Shown here: piece by piece, positions 45,075 through 53,558 of the stretch
Layout: every line of letters begins with the position of its first letter
Numbering within the stretch: position 1 is the first letter of the stretch
Assembly (NCBI GenBank): GCA_963699225.1
Contig: OY969423.1
Location: forward strand, 186,001 to 250,000
Origin: VRUE01 sp963699225
GTDB lineage: Bacteria; Actinomycetota; Thermoleophilia; Solirubrobacterales; 70-9
Direction: 5' to 3'
Length of the DNA stretch: 64,000 nt
Position numbers and translations under genes: made by a program
Notes under the pieces: generated by a model
What the model was told of the DNA's origin: nothing
Databases searched by the model: none
Seen by the model: the letters and a program-made list of their open reading frames with translations, nothing else

Positions 45075-46976
45075 TCAGGCGTCCTCGCGGACGCCGCCCA
45101 TCTCGGTGAAGACAGCGGTCGGCCCGCCGTCGGCGCGCTGCTCGTCGGCGATCACGTGCGAGACGGCGTTGATCAGGGCCAGGTGGGTGAAGGCCTGGGG
45201 GAAGTTGCCGAGGTGGCGGCCGCTCTCGGGCTCGAGCTCCTCGGCGAAGAGGTCGAGCCAGCCGGCCGCCTCCAGCAAGCGCTCGCAGAGCGCCCGCGCC
45301 CGCGCCGCCTCGCCGATCTCCGAGAGCGCCGAGACCAGCCAGAAGGAGCAGATCAGGAAGGTCCCCTCGGCGCCGCTGAGGCCGTCGTCGGTTTCGTCGA
45401 CCTTGTAGCGGAGGACGAGGCCGTGTTCGGTTAGGTCATCGGCGATCGCCTCGACTGTGGCGCGCACCCGCGGGTCGTCGGCGGGGAGGAAACGCAGCAG
45501 CGGGATCAGCAGGGTCGAGGCGTCGAGCGCGTCGGTCTCGTAGTGCTGGCGAAAGACGCCGTCGCGGACACCGCGCTCGAGGATCTCCGCCTTCATCTCA
45601 TCCGCCTTCTGCCGCCACTCGTCGGCCAGGTCGGCGAGGCCGATCTCGCGGGCGAGGCGGGCGCCGCGGTCGACCGCGACCCAGATCATCAGCTTCGAGG
45701 AGACGTAGTGCTTGGGCTCGCCGCGCGACTCCCAGATGCCCTGGTCGGGGTTCGGCCAGGCCTCGATCGCTGCTTCGACCTGGTAGCGGATCAGCTCTCG
45801 GTCCGCCTGCGTGCCACTTCCTCGCAGCGCCTTGAAGTGCAGGTAGATCGAGTCGAGCAAGGCGCCCCAGACGTCGTTCTGGCGCTGGTCGTAGGCGCCG
45901 TTGCCGATCCGCACCGGGCGGGCGCCGCCGTAGCCGCCGAGGTGGTCGAGCGTGCTCTCGGTCAGCTCGCGCTCGCCGCCGATCCCGTACATGATCTGCA
46001 GGTCGGGGTTGTCCTTGCAGACGCCGAGCACGAAGCGCATGAAGTCACGCGCCTCCTGGTCGAAGCCGAGCGTGTGCAGGGCCCAGAGGGTGAAAGTCGA
46101 GTCGCGGATCCAGCTGTAGCGGTAGTCCCAGTTGCGTTCGCCGCCGGGTGTCTCGGGCAGCGAGGTTGTGGGGGCGGCGACGATCGCGCCGCTCGGCGTG
46201 TAGGTGAGGCCCTTCAGCACCAGCGCCGAGCGCTGCAGGTGGACGCGCCAGGGGTGGTCGGGGAAGTCGCCGGCGCGCAACCACTCGCGCCAGAACTCTT
46301 CGGTCGAGTCGAGCCGCTCCAACGCCTCGGGGGCGCTGCGCGGACCGCCGAGGTCACCGTCGCCCCAGGTGACGGCGCAGAAGCCGTTCTCGTCCTCGCG
46401 CAGGCGCAGGGCGCCACGGGCGGCGCCGTCCTCATCGAGGCTCAGCTCCATGTCGCTGGTCAGGCGCAGCTCGGTGCCGTCGCTGCCCATTGCCAGCGCT
46501 TCGCCCAACTCACCGCCGCTCCACTGCGCTGCCTCGGCGCCGTAGCCGAAGCGCGGTAGGCACTCCATCTCGACCTCGACCTCGCCGTCGAGGCAGGTGA
46601 CGATGCGCAGCAGCGAGCGGTCGGACTCGTGCCCGGTCTGGGGGCGGCCCTCGGAGCCGTTGCCGCCGGGCACCCACTCGGCGATCGAGAGCAGGTCGTG
46701 GGTGACCAGCCAGCCGCTGTCGGTGACCCAGGTCGTCTCTATAACCAAGGTGCCGGGCTCATAGCGGCGGCTGATCGGCACGACGACGCCTCTGGGCGCA
46801 ACCTTGAAGTGGCCGGCGCCGCGATCGAGCAGGGCGCCGAAGGCGCTGGGGGAGTCAAAGCGGGGCAGGCAGAGCCACTCGATCGCGCCGTCATAGGAGA
46901 CCAGGGCGCTGGTGTGGCAGTCGGAGAGGAAGCCGTAGCCTCCGATCGGCGGGAAGCTGGTGTCGGCAGCGCTCAC
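45075..46976 (-). CDS. Glycoside hydrolase family 15 protein (trehalase/glucoamylase-like)
   Basis: The protein has 633 residues, the size of actinobacterial GH15 trehalases. The GTG start gives MSAADTSFPPIGGYGFLSDC. Diagnostic segments are DGAIEWLCLPRFDSPSAFGALL (N-terminal beta-sandwich), GGERNWDYRYSWIRDSTFTL (substrate-binding loop of the alpha/alpha barrel) and DQGIWESRGEPKHYVSSKLM, which includes the expected general-acid Glu, and AEGTFLICSFWLVSAL near the C-terminus. No signal peptide is visible, so it is cytoplasmic. It probably hydrolyses alpha-glucosidic bonds, for example in trehalose or glycogen-derived glucans. It is divergent from ctaG with a 20-base gap. Confidence 0.88.
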   Translation of the reverse strand: MSAADTSFPPIGGYGFLSDCHTSALVSYDGAIEWLCLPRFDSPSAFGALLDRGAGHFKVAPRGVVVPISRRYEPGTLVIETTWVTDSGWLVTHDLLSIAEWVPGGNGSEGRPQTGHESDRSLLRIVTCLDGEVEVEMECLPRFGYGAEAAQWSGGELGEALAMGSDGTELRLTSDMELSLDEDGAARGALRLREDENGFCAVTWGDGDLGGPRSAPEALERLDSTEEFWREWLRAGDFPDHPWRVHLQRSALVLKGLTYTPSGAIVAAPTTSLPETPGGERNWDYRYSWIRDSTFTLWALHTLGFDQEARDFMRFVLGVCKDNPDLQIMYGIGGERELTESTLDHLGGYGGARPVRIGNGAYDQRQNDVWGALLDSIYLHFKALRGSGTQADRELIRYQVEAAIEAWPNPDQGIWESRGEPKHYVSSKLMIWVAVDRGARLAREIGLADLADEWRQKADEMKAEILERGVRDGVFRQHYETDALDASTLLIPLLRFLPADDPRVRATVEAIADDLTEHGLVLRYKVDETDDGLSGAEGTFLICSFWLVSALSEIGEAARARALCERLLEAAGWLDLFAEELEPESGRHLGNFPQAFTHLALINAVSHVIADEQRADGGPTAVFTEMGGVREDA

Positions 46977-46996
46977 GGCCGTGCCAAGCTACCACC

Positions 46997-47887
46997 GTGA
47001 GCAGCGTCCTCCTTGCCCACGTCACCGGCGCCTTCGCCCCGGTCGAGGTCTTCCCGATCACGATCGGCGGCGTCGCTTACTGGGCTCGGGTGCGCAGCCT
47101 CTCCTGGGACGGCCGCTCGGTGCCACTCTGGCGCCAGCTCTGCTTCGGCAGCGGCCTGCTGCTTATTGCAGTCGCCCTCTTCAGCCCGATCGGCCACATC
47201 TCCGACGAGCTGGTCATCGCCCACATGGTCGAGCACCTGCTGATCGGCGACATCGCCTCGCTGCTGATCGTCCTCGGCCTGACCAAGTCCCTGCTGCAGC
47301 CGATCCTCTCGATCAAGCTCTTCAACCGACTACAGGTGCTCACCCACCCGCTGATCGCGCTGCCGCTCTGGGCGCTCAACTTCTACTTCTGGCACATCCC
47401 CTCTATATATGACGCCGCCTACGGCACGGCGCCGCTGCACGCGCTCGAGCACACCACCTTCCTCGCCTTCGGCTGCCTGATGTGGATGCCGATCTTCGGG
47501 CCGCTGCCGAAGCCCGAATGGTTCACCGCCGCCTGGAAGGTCGGCTACGTGATCGCTGTCCGCTTCGCCGGCGCGATCCTCGGCAACGTGCTGATGTGGT
47601 CGGGCTCGGTGCTCTATCCGATCTACGGCAAGGGCGAGCACTACTGGGGCATCTCGCCGATCGCCGACCAGAGCACCGCCGGCGCGATCATGATGGTCGA
47701 GGGCACCTTCCTCGCCCTCGGCGTGCTCGCCTGGATCTTCCTCGAGGTCGCCCGCGAAGGCAGCGAGCGCCAGCGCCTGCTTGAGCTGGCCGAAGCGCGC
47801 GGCTTCGCCCTCGACGAGCGCCGCGCCCAGCGCGCCGTCGCGGCCGGGCACGGCGCGCGGCTGGAAGAACGGATCGAAAATGCGTAG
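46997..47887 (+). CDS. ctaG: Cytochrome c oxidase assembly factor CtaG (caa3-type)
   Basis: The protein has 296 residues with a GTG start. It is a polytopic membrane protein with about seven hydrophobic segments. Typical family features are PIGHISDELVIAHMVEHLLIGDIA, the ALNFYFWHIPSIYDAA loop and ALEHTTFLAFGCLMWMPIFG, with conserved His residues within membrane segments. In Bacillus the protein is required for assembly of caa3 oxidase, probably through copper delivery to CuB. The C-terminus is a hydrophilic helical tail. Its last 8 bases overlap the start of a 38-residue open reading frame. Confidence 0.88.
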   Translation: MSSVLLAHVTGAFAPVEVFPITIGGVAYWARVRSLSWDGRSVPLWRQLCFGSGLLLIAVALFSPIGHISDELVIAHMVEHLLIGDIASLLIVLGLTKSLLQPILSIKLFNRLQVLTHPLIALPLWALNFYFWHIPSIYDAAYGTAPLHALEHTTFLAFGCLMWMPIFGPLPKPEWFTAAWKVGYVIAVRFAGAILGNVLMWSGSVLYPIYGKGEHYWGISPIADQSTAGAIMMVEGTFLALGVLAWIFLEVAREGSERQRLLELAEARGFALDERRAQRAVAAGHGARLEERIENA

Positions 47888-47996
47888 GGCGCGCGCCTGG
47901 CTGGTCACCGGCCCTCTCGGCCGCGGCGCGGCTTTCGCGATCGACTTCGCCATTGCCGTCCGCACCGGCCTCGCCCAGCGCCGCCGCCGGGTGTAA
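47880..47996 (+). CDS. 38-residue hypothetical mini-protein downstream of ctaG
   Basis: The ATG at 47880 overlaps the ctaG stop and the ORF ends at TAA 47994-47996. The peptide begins MRRARAWLVTGPLGRG, continues AAFAIDFAIAV and ends in a basic Arg tail: one short amphipathic or membrane-like helix with positive flanks. The tight overlap with ctaG supports translation, and it may be a small membrane-associated partner. No family can be assigned from the sequence alone. Confidence 0.5.
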   Translation: MRRARAWLVTGPLGRGAAFAIDFAIAVRTGLAQRRRRV

Positions 47997-48029
47997 CGCT
48001 TTATCCATCCGTAGCGGGGACAAAGCGTT
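47995..48029 (+). terminator. Inverted repeat between the ctaG unit and tig
   Basis: AACGCTTT (47995-48002) and AAAGCGTT (48022-48029) form a perfect 8-bp stem around a 19-base loop. No U-tract follows. A second short palindrome, GCACCAGGTGC (48030-48040), follows immediately, 23 bases before the trigger factor start. Either could be a terminator for ctaG or an operator for tig. Confidence 0.35.
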
Positions 48030-48062
48030 GCACCAGGTGCGATCGTCTAGGGTCTCGCGTTC

Positions 48063-49451
48063 GTGAAGACCGCTGTTACAGAGCTGCCCGACTCGCGCGC
48101 GCGGGTCGAGGTGGAGGTTCCCGCCGACCTGGTCGGTCGCGGCCTGCAGCGCGCCGCCCGCGCGCTGGCCAAGGAGATGCGCATGCCCGGCTTCCGCAAG
48201 GGCAAAGCGCCGCCCTCGCTGGTGATCCAGCGGCTCGGCTTCGGCACCGTCCTGCAGGACGCGATCCGCGAGTCGCTGCCCGAGTGGTACGAGCAGGGCC
48301 TGCTCAGCTCCGGCGTCAGCCCGGTCGGCGATCCCAACATCGAGATCGTCTCCGCGCCTGAGGCTGAGGGTGAGCCACTCGAGTTCAAATTCGAGATCGG
48401 CGTGCGGCCCCCGGCCAAGCTCGGTGAGTACAGGGGCCTCGAGGTCGGCAAGGCCGAGGCCGAGCCGACCGATGAGATCGTCGACCGCGAGGTCGAGCGC
48501 ATCCGCGAAGGCTTCACCAAGCTGGAGCCGGTCGAGCGCGCCGCCGCCGATGGCGACGTGCTGCTGGTCGACTTCGAGGGCCTGCGCGACGGCAAAGCCT
48601 TTGAGGGCGGCAAGGCCAACGACTACCTGCTCGAGCTCGGCGGCGGCCAGCTGATCGAGGGTTTCGAGGAGCAGCTGACCGGCGCCGAAGCGGGCGACGA
48701 GCGCAAGGTCGAGGTCACCTTCCCCGAGGATTACCAAGCCGAGGAGCTGGCCGGCGAGGACGCGGTCTTCAAGGTCGAGGTCAAAGAGGTGCGGGAGAAG
48801 GTCCTGCCCGAGCTCGACGACGACTTCGCCTCCGAGGCCTCCGAGTTCGAGACGCTCGAGGAGCTGCGCGCCGACATTTCCAAACGGGTCAGCGAAGCGG
48901 TCGACGAGCGCGCCGAGCAGGACTTCCGGGTTGCCGCGGTCGACGCTGCCGTCGACGCTGCCACCGTGGATATGCCCGACGCTCTGGTGCAAGCCCGCGC
49001 CGAGGAGCGCTGGGATCGGGTCGAGCGCCAGCTTGCTGCCCGCGGCATGGACCCCAACGCCTACCTGCAGATGCAGGGCAAAACCCGCGAGGAGCTGCTC
49101 GAGGAGTCAAAGCCCGACGCCGAGCGCGAGCTGAAGCGCGAGGCGGTGCTGGCGGCGATCGCCGAGGCCGAGGCGATCGAGGTCTCCGAGGAGGAAATGG
49201 TCGAGGCCCTCGCCCACACCGCCGAACACGAGCGCACCACCCCCGAGAAGCTGCTCGAGCGCCTGCGCGAGAACGGCCGCGACGCAATGGTCCGCGAGGA
49301 CATCGCCGTGCGCAAGGCAATCGACCTCGTCGCCGAGTCAGCCAAGCCGATCCCCCTCGAGCAGGCCGAGGCCCGCGAGAAAATCTGGACGCCGGAGAAA
49401 GAGGAAGAGGAGAAACCCTCCGAGCTCTGGACGCCGGACTCCGATTCATAG
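48063..49451 (+). CDS. tig: Trigger factor (ribosome-associated chaperone/PPIase)
   Basis: The protein has 462 residues, the usual length for the family, with a GTG start. The N-terminal ribosome-binding domain carries the signature GFRKGKAPPSLV (about residues 43-54). The FKBP-like PPIase domain follows (ADGDVLLVDFEG, then LELGGGQLIEGFEEQL), and then the long helical arm domain. The C-terminus is a Glu/Lys/Pro-rich tail. It folds nascent chains at the ribosome exit. In many bacteria tig is followed directly by clpP-clpX. Here clpP lies 3.5 kb downstream, separated by a repeat protein on the opposite strand and a GGDEF protein. Confidence 0.96.
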   Translation: MKTAVTELPDSRARVEVEVPADLVGRGLQRAARALAKEMRMPGFRKGKAPPSLVIQRLGFGTVLQDAIRESLPEWYEQGLLSSGVSPVGDPNIEIVSAPEAEGEPLEFKFEIGVRPPAKLGEYRGLEVGKAEAEPTDEIVDREVERIREGFTKLEPVERAAADGDVLLVDFEGLRDGKAFEGGKANDYLLELGGGQLIEGFEEQLTGAEAGDERKVEVTFPEDYQAEELAGEDAVFKVEVKEVREKVLPELDDDFASEASEFETLEELRADISKRVSEAVDERAEQDFRVAAVDAAVDAATVDMPDALVQARAEERWDRVERQLAARGMDPNAYLQMQGKTREELLEESKPDAERELKREAVLAAIAEAEAIEVSEEEMVEALAHTAEHERTTPEKLLERLRENGRDAMVREDIAVRKAIDLVAESAKPIPLEQAEAREKIWTPEKEEEEKPSELWTPDSDS

Positions 49452-49471
49452 CGCGGCCGGACCACCTTTCT

Positions 49472-51631
49472 TCAGCTCACTCCCCATTTCTTCCCCGCGT
49501 GTTCCCCACTCAGCGATGCCGAGACGACGCCTTTGGCGAAGGCTTCACTGGCGCCGTATTTGAGTTTCGCCCCGAGTAATTCCTGCACTTTCTTGCCGCC
49601 TTTCAGGCCTTCTGCGGCATTGGCGGTATCAGCGTTAAGTTCCTGGCTAACGAGTTCTTCGCTGCTAATTTCAATCGCGAGGGAGCCTCTGACTTCTGCT
49701 TTTTCCGGCAGAGGGCAGGTTCCGCCAAATTTGACCGTCGCAAACACTTCCCCTGATAATGGCTCGATCACCAGATATATCTTGCCTTCGTGTTGAATGG
49801 CTAACGCCGTGACTTTGGAGGTCACCCCAGCGGGGTTGCTTTCTTCAAATGCTTTGGTGCAAGCTTTGAGTTCAGTACCTGTGCTTTCTTCGAAGACTTT
49901 GCAGCTCGAATAGGTAAGTGTTGCCTGGGCCGCGCCCCCTGGTTTTGCTTCGCCATAGACATTGTGGAGCTGCCCTTCGCTGGTCGCCAGGGAAGAGCAG
50001 CGGATTTCAGCGCTTTTGGCCGGTATTTTCAGAATGCCGGTTCCAGCCTGGCTTGCCGTGGCGCTGGCGCCTTCGGCTAACTCTGAGACATTGGGGGGAG
50101 AGACGCCATAGAGGATGTGCGTATACCCAGTTGACGTTAATTTAGATGGTTCTTTTTTGGCTTCTTCTTGGAGCAGGGCCCCCCATTTCTTCCCCGCGTG
50201 TTCCCCACTCAGCGATGCCGAGACGACGCCTTTGGCGAAGGCTTCACTGGCGCCGTATTTGAGTTTCGCCCCGAGTAATTCCTGCACTTTCTTGCCGCCT
50301 TTCAGGCCTTCTGCGGCATTGGCGGTATCAGCGTTAAGTTCCTGGCTAACGAGTTCTTCGCTGCTAATTTCAATCGCGAGGGAGCCTCTGACTTCTGCTT
50401 TTTCCGGCAGAGGGCAGGTTCCGCCAAATTTGACCGTCGCAAACACTTCCCCTGATAATGGCTCGATCACCAGATATATCTTGCCTTCGTGTTGAATGGC
50501 TAACGCCGTGACTTTGGAGGTCACCCCAGCGGGGTTGCTTTCTTCAAATGCTTTGGTGCAAGCTTTGAGTTCAGTACCTGTGCTTTCTTCGAAGACTTTG
50601 CAGCTCGAATAGGTAAGTGTTGCCTGGGCCGCGCCCCCTGGTTTTGCTTCGCCATAGACATTGTGGAGCTGCCCTTCGCTGGTCGCCAGGGAAGAGCAGC
50701 GGATTTCAGCGCTTTTGGCCGGTATTTTCAGAATGCCGGTTCCAGCCTGGCTTGCCGTGGCGCTGGCGCCTTCGGCTAACTCTGAGACATTGGGGGGAGA
50801 GACGCCATAGAGGATGTGCGTATACCCAGTTGACGTTAATTTAGATGGTTCTTTTTTGGCTTCTTCTTGGAGCAAGGCCCCCCATTTCTTCCCCGCGTGT
50901 TCCCCACTCAGCGATGCCGAGACGACGCCTTTGGCGAAGGCTTCACTGGCGCCGTATTTGAGTTTCGCCCCGAGTAATTCCTGCACTTTCTTGCCGCCTT
51001 TCAGGCCTTCTGCGGCATTGGCGGTATCAGCGTTAAGTTCCTGGCTAACGAGTTCTTCGCTGCTAATTTCAATCGCGAGGGAGCCTCTGACTTCTGCTTT
51101 TTCCGGCAGAGGGCAGGTTCCGCCAAATTTGACCGTCGCAAACACTTCCCCTGATAATGGCTCGATCACCAGATATATCTTGCCTTCGTGTTGAATGGCT
51201 AACGCCGTGACTTTGGAGGTCACCCCAGCGGGGTTGCTTTCTTCAAATGCTTTGGTGCAAGCTTTGAGTTCAGTACCTGTGCTTTCTTCGAAGACTTTGC
51301 AGCTCGAATAGGTAAGTGTTGCCTGGGCCGCGCCCCCTGGTTTTGCTTCGCCATAGACATTGTGGAGCTGCCCTTCGCTGGTCGCCAGGGAAGAGCAGCG
51401 GATTTCAGCGCTTTTGGCCGGTATTTTCAGAATGCCGGTTCCAGCCTGGCTTGCCGTGGCGCTGGCGCCTTCGGCTAACTCTGAGACATTGGGGGGAGAG
51501 ACGCCATAGAGCCGATGTTCGTAGTTTTTGGCTTCTAAGGTTTCGGCTATTGCAGCCGTAACTCCCACGAGGAGGCAAATTACCGCCGCGGTTAGAACTA
51601 TATGCAGGTGTCGAGACTTGTATACGCGCAC
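49472..51631 (-). CDS. Secreted protein of three near-identical 233-residue repeats
   Basis: The GTG at 51631 is preferred because GGAGG lies 6 bases upstream and the peptide then begins with a compact Sec signal (HLHIVLTAAVICLLVGVTAA, cleaved near AIAE). A TTG 51 bases upstream would add an unlikely leader. The mature protein is three copies of one domain, running from LYGVSPPNVSELAEG through IPAKSAEIRCSS, SSCKVFEESTG, FGGTCPLPEKAEVRG and ELLGAKLKYGASEAFAKG to KKWGALL. Copies 1 and 2 end in a linker QEEAKKEPSKLTSTGYTHI; the last copy stops at KKWGVS. The Cys residues suggest disulfides outside the cell. The DNA is visibly less GC-rich than its neighbours. The single-copy protein at 56775 is a relative. 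Function is unknown; a cell-surface role is inferred. Confidence 0.88.
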   Translation of the reverse strand: MRVYKSRHLHIVLTAAVICLLVGVTAAIAETLEAKNYEHRLYGVSPPNVSELAEGASATASQAGTGILKIPAKSAEIRCSSLATSEGQLHNVYGEAKPGGAAQATLTYSSCKVFEESTGTELKACTKAFEESNPAGVTSKVTALAIQHEGKIYLVIEPLSGEVFATVKFGGTCPLPEKAEVRGSLAIEISSEELVSQELNADTANAAEGLKGGKKVQELLGAKLKYGASEAFAKGVVSASLSGEHAGKKWGALLQEEAKKEPSKLTSTGYTHILYGVSPPNVSELAEGASATASQAGTGILKIPAKSAEIRCSSLATSEGQLHNVYGEAKPGGAAQATLTYSSCKVFEESTGTELKACTKAFEESNPAGVTSKVTALAIQHEGKIYLVIEPLSGEVFATVKFGGTCPLPEKAEVRGSLAIEISSEELVSQELNADTANAAEGLKGGKKVQELLGAKLKYGASEAFAKGVVSASLSGEHAGKKWGALLQEEAKKEPSKLTSTGYTHILYGVSPPNVSELAEGASATASQAGTGILKIPAKSAEIRCSSLATSEGQLHNVYGEAKPGGAAQATLTYSSCKVFEESTGTELKACTKAFEESNPAGVTSKVTALAIQHEGKIYLVIEPLSGEVFATVKFGGTCPLPEKAEVRGSLAIEISSEELVSQELNADTANAAEGLKGGKKVQELLGAKLKYGASEAFAKGVVSASLSGEHAGKKWGVS
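49482..51511 (+). repeat. Tandem array: about 2.9 copies of a 699-base unit
   Basis: Identical landmarks recur every 699 bases: CCCCATTTCTTCCCCGCG at 49482, 50181 and 50880. The only base difference I noticed between copies is g at 50176 versus a at 50875, in the linker. The array is entirely coding on the minus strand, and 699 is a multiple of 3, so recombination between copies would preserve the frame. Confidence 0.95.
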
Positions 51632-51637
51632 GATGTG

Positions 51638-51642
51638 CCTCC
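51638..51642 (-). promoter_or_regulatory. Ribosome-binding site fixing the start of the repeat protein
   Basis: GGAGG on the minus strand, 6 bases before GTG 51631-51629. It selects the GTG over the upstream in-frame TTG at 51682. Confidence 0.75.
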
Positions 51643-51756
51643 GTGAGTTTTTCGTCGGCTGCAAGGAAACTGCGTTGTACAATTCTCTATAATAATCAGA
51701 TTAGTTATTTTGCGGAAGCAGGAGCCGTTGAGGGCGCGCAGAAAGCCGCGCTCGGG

Positions 51757-52977
51757 ATGGCAACCAGACTGATCGACCCCAAGAGGCGCGAGGCAATTGC
51801 CGCCGCGGCCGTGCTCTTCGTCGCGATCTTCGTCCTGCGCACCACCGTCGGCACGCTCGCCGACGCGATCAGCTTCCTGTACGTGATCCCGGTCGTCATC
51901 GTCGCGATCTCCCTGGGCACGCGGGGCGGCGCCCTTGCCGGTGCGGTCGCCTTCGCCCTCTCCACGGCCTCCGCCCTGATCGCCGACCAACCGACCAGCG
52001 CCATCGGCTACTTCAACCGGGCCGTCGTCTTCCTCTTCATCGGTGCCCTGGTCGGGCGCTTCGCCGAAGACCTGCGCTCACTGGAGGCCGAAAGCACCCG
52101 CTTCTTCGATCTCTCGCGCGACATGATCTGCGTCGCCGGCTTCGACGGCTACTTCAAGCGGGTCAACCCGGCCTTTGAAAGGACGCTCGGCTACAGCCGC
52201 CGCGAGCTGCTGGGCCGGCCCTTCGTCGAGTTCGTCCACCCCGACGATCGCGATGACACCGACGTCGAGACTGGCGAGATCTCCGACAGCGGTCGCGCCG
52301 CCGTGCACTTCCAGAACCGCTACCTCGACAAGGACGGCGGGGTGCACTGGATCGAGTGGACCTCGGTAGGCGTCCCCGACGAAGAGCGGATCTACGCCGT
52401 CGCCCGCGACGTGACCGAGCGCAAGCTGCTCGAGCAGGAGCTGGAGCTGCGCTCGCGCAGTGACCCGTTGACCGGGATGCTCAACCGCCGCAGCTTCGAC
52501 GAGTCGCTGGCGGCGCAGATCGCCCACGCGCGCCGCTACAAGCGTCGCGGGGCGCTGCTGATCGCCGACCTCGACCGCTTCAAGCAGATCAACGACGAGT
52601 TCGGCCACGCCGCCGGCGACGAGGCGCTGCGGATGGTCTCCCGCGTCCTCGCCGAAAACCTGCGCGAGACTGATGTCGTCGGCCGTGACGAGGGCGGCTT
52701 GGTCGCCCGCCTCGGCGGCGACGAGTTCGCCCTGCTGCTGCCCGAGACCGACGCGGCCGGCGCCGAGGCCGTGGGTGAGAGGCTCGTTGCCGCGCTCGCC
52801 GCTGAGCCCCTGTGGTTCGGCAATCGCGAGGTGCGGCTGGGGATCAGCATCGGCGTCGCCACCTTCGGCGAGGGCCAGTTCACCACCGCCGAGGACCTCC
52901 TCGCTGCAGCCGATCGTGCGATGTACGTGGTCAAGGCAGCAGGCGGCGGCGGCGCTTCTATAGAGTCCCGCTCATGA
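51757..52977 (+). CDS. Membrane PAS-GGDEF protein (probable diguanylate cyclase)
   Basis: Start taken at ATG 51757 (MATRLIDPKRRE), giving 406 residues; upstream in-frame starts run into the divergent repeat gene's control region. The N-terminal approximately 110 residues hold about four hydrophobic segments (AAAAVLFVAIFVL, FLYVIPVVIVAI, ALAGAVAFALSTASALI, AVVFLFIGALVG). A PAS domain follows (FFDLSRDMICVAGFDGYFKR, then GYSRRELLGRPFVEFVHPDD, with a C-terminal PAC segment), and then a GGDEF domain with DPLTGMLNRR, DLDRFKQINDEFGHAAGDE and RLGGDEFALLLPETD. The intact GGDEF signature predicts c-di-GMP synthesis from two GTP. The RETD resembling the inhibitory site is separated from GGDEF by about eight extra residues. 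The stop overlaps the clpP ATG (ATGA), so the two are translationally coupled. Confidence 0.88.
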   Translation: MATRLIDPKRREAIAAAAVLFVAIFVLRTTVGTLADAISFLYVIPVVIVAISLGTRGGALAGAVAFALSTASALIADQPTSAIGYFNRAVVFLFIGALVGRFAEDLRSLEAESTRFFDLSRDMICVAGFDGYFKRVNPAFERTLGYSRRELLGRPFVEFVHPDDRDDTDVETGEISDSGRAAVHFQNRYLDKDGGVHWIEWTSVGVPDEERIYAVARDVTERKLLEQELELRSRSDPLTGMLNRRSFDESLAAQIAHARRYKRRGALLIADLDRFKQINDEFGHAAGDEALRMVSRVLAENLRETDVVGRDEGGLVARLGGDEFALLLPETDAAGAEAVGERLVAALAAEPLWFGNREVRLGISIGVATFGEGQFTTAEDLLAAADRAMYVVKAAGGGGASIESRS

Positions 52978-53558
52978 GCCCCCTGGTTCCAATGGTGGTT
53001 GAGCAGACCTCGCGCGGCGAGCGTGCCTTCGACATCTACTCGCGCCTGCTGGGCGAGCGGATCGTCTTCCTCGGCACGCCGGTCACCGAGGACATCGCCA
53101 ACCTGATCGTGGCCCAGCTCCTGCACCTGGAGTCTGAGGACCCCGACAAGGACATCAGCCTCTACGTCAACTCGCCCGGCGGCTCGGTCTACGCCGGCCT
53201 GGCGATCTACGACACGATGCAGTTCATCAAGCCCGACGTGCAGACAATCTGCGTCGGCATCGCGATGAGCATGGGCGCGTTGCTGCTTGCCGGCGGCGCC
53301 GCCGGCAAGCGGATGTCGCTCCCCAACTCCAAGATCCTCATCCACCAGGTGTCCTCTGGCTTCGAAGGCCAGGCGACCGACATCGAGATCCACGCCAAGG
53401 AGATCATCGACGTGCGTCGCCGCCTCGACGAGATCCTCGCCAAACACACCGGCCAGCCCTTCGAGAAGGTCACCAACGACACCGATCGCGACTACTTCAT
53501 GAGCGCCGAGGAGGCTAAGGAGTACAACCTCGTCGACCGCGTCATCGAACACCACTGA
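52974..53558 (+). CDS. clpP: ATP-dependent Clp protease proteolytic subunit ClpP
   Basis: The protein has 194 residues starting at ATG 52974 (MSPLVPMVVEQTSRGERAFD), not at the longer frame that would begin inside the GGDEF gene. The catalytic triad is visible: Ser in GIAMSMGALLL, His in ILIHQVSSGFEG and Asp in NDTDRDYFMSAEEA. SLYVNSPGGSVYAGLAIYDT forms the substrate-binding strand. It assembles into the barrel-shaped Clp peptidase with ClpX/ClpC ATPases. No clpX follows in this window. The start overlaps the GGDEF stop, and the stop overlaps the putative CTG start of the M23 peptidase. Confidence 0.96.
   Translation: MSPLVPMVVEQTSRGERAFDIYSRLLGERIVFLGTPVTEDIANLIVAQLLHLESEDPDKDISLYVNSPGGSVYAGLAIYDTMQFIKPDVQTICVGIAMSMGALLLAGGAAGKRMSLPNSKILIHQVSSGFEGQATDIEIHAKEIIDVRRRLDEILAKHTGQPFEKVTNDTDRDYFMSAEEAKEYNLVDRVIEHH

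Noticed and set aside
45543..46559. 338-codon plus-strand frame inside the GH15 gene
   Set aside because: Antisense shadow with no recognisable motif; the GH15 frame carries family signatures throughout.
49482..51511. 699-base tandem array considered as a CRISPR or satellite-type array
   Set aside because: Units are far too long, have no spacers and are fully coding in frame for a secreted protein.
52812..52973. N-terminal extension of ClpP into the GGDEF gene
   Set aside because: The extension is Arg-rich out-of-frame GGDEF sequence. ATG 52974 gives a standard-length ClpP with an ATGA overlap.
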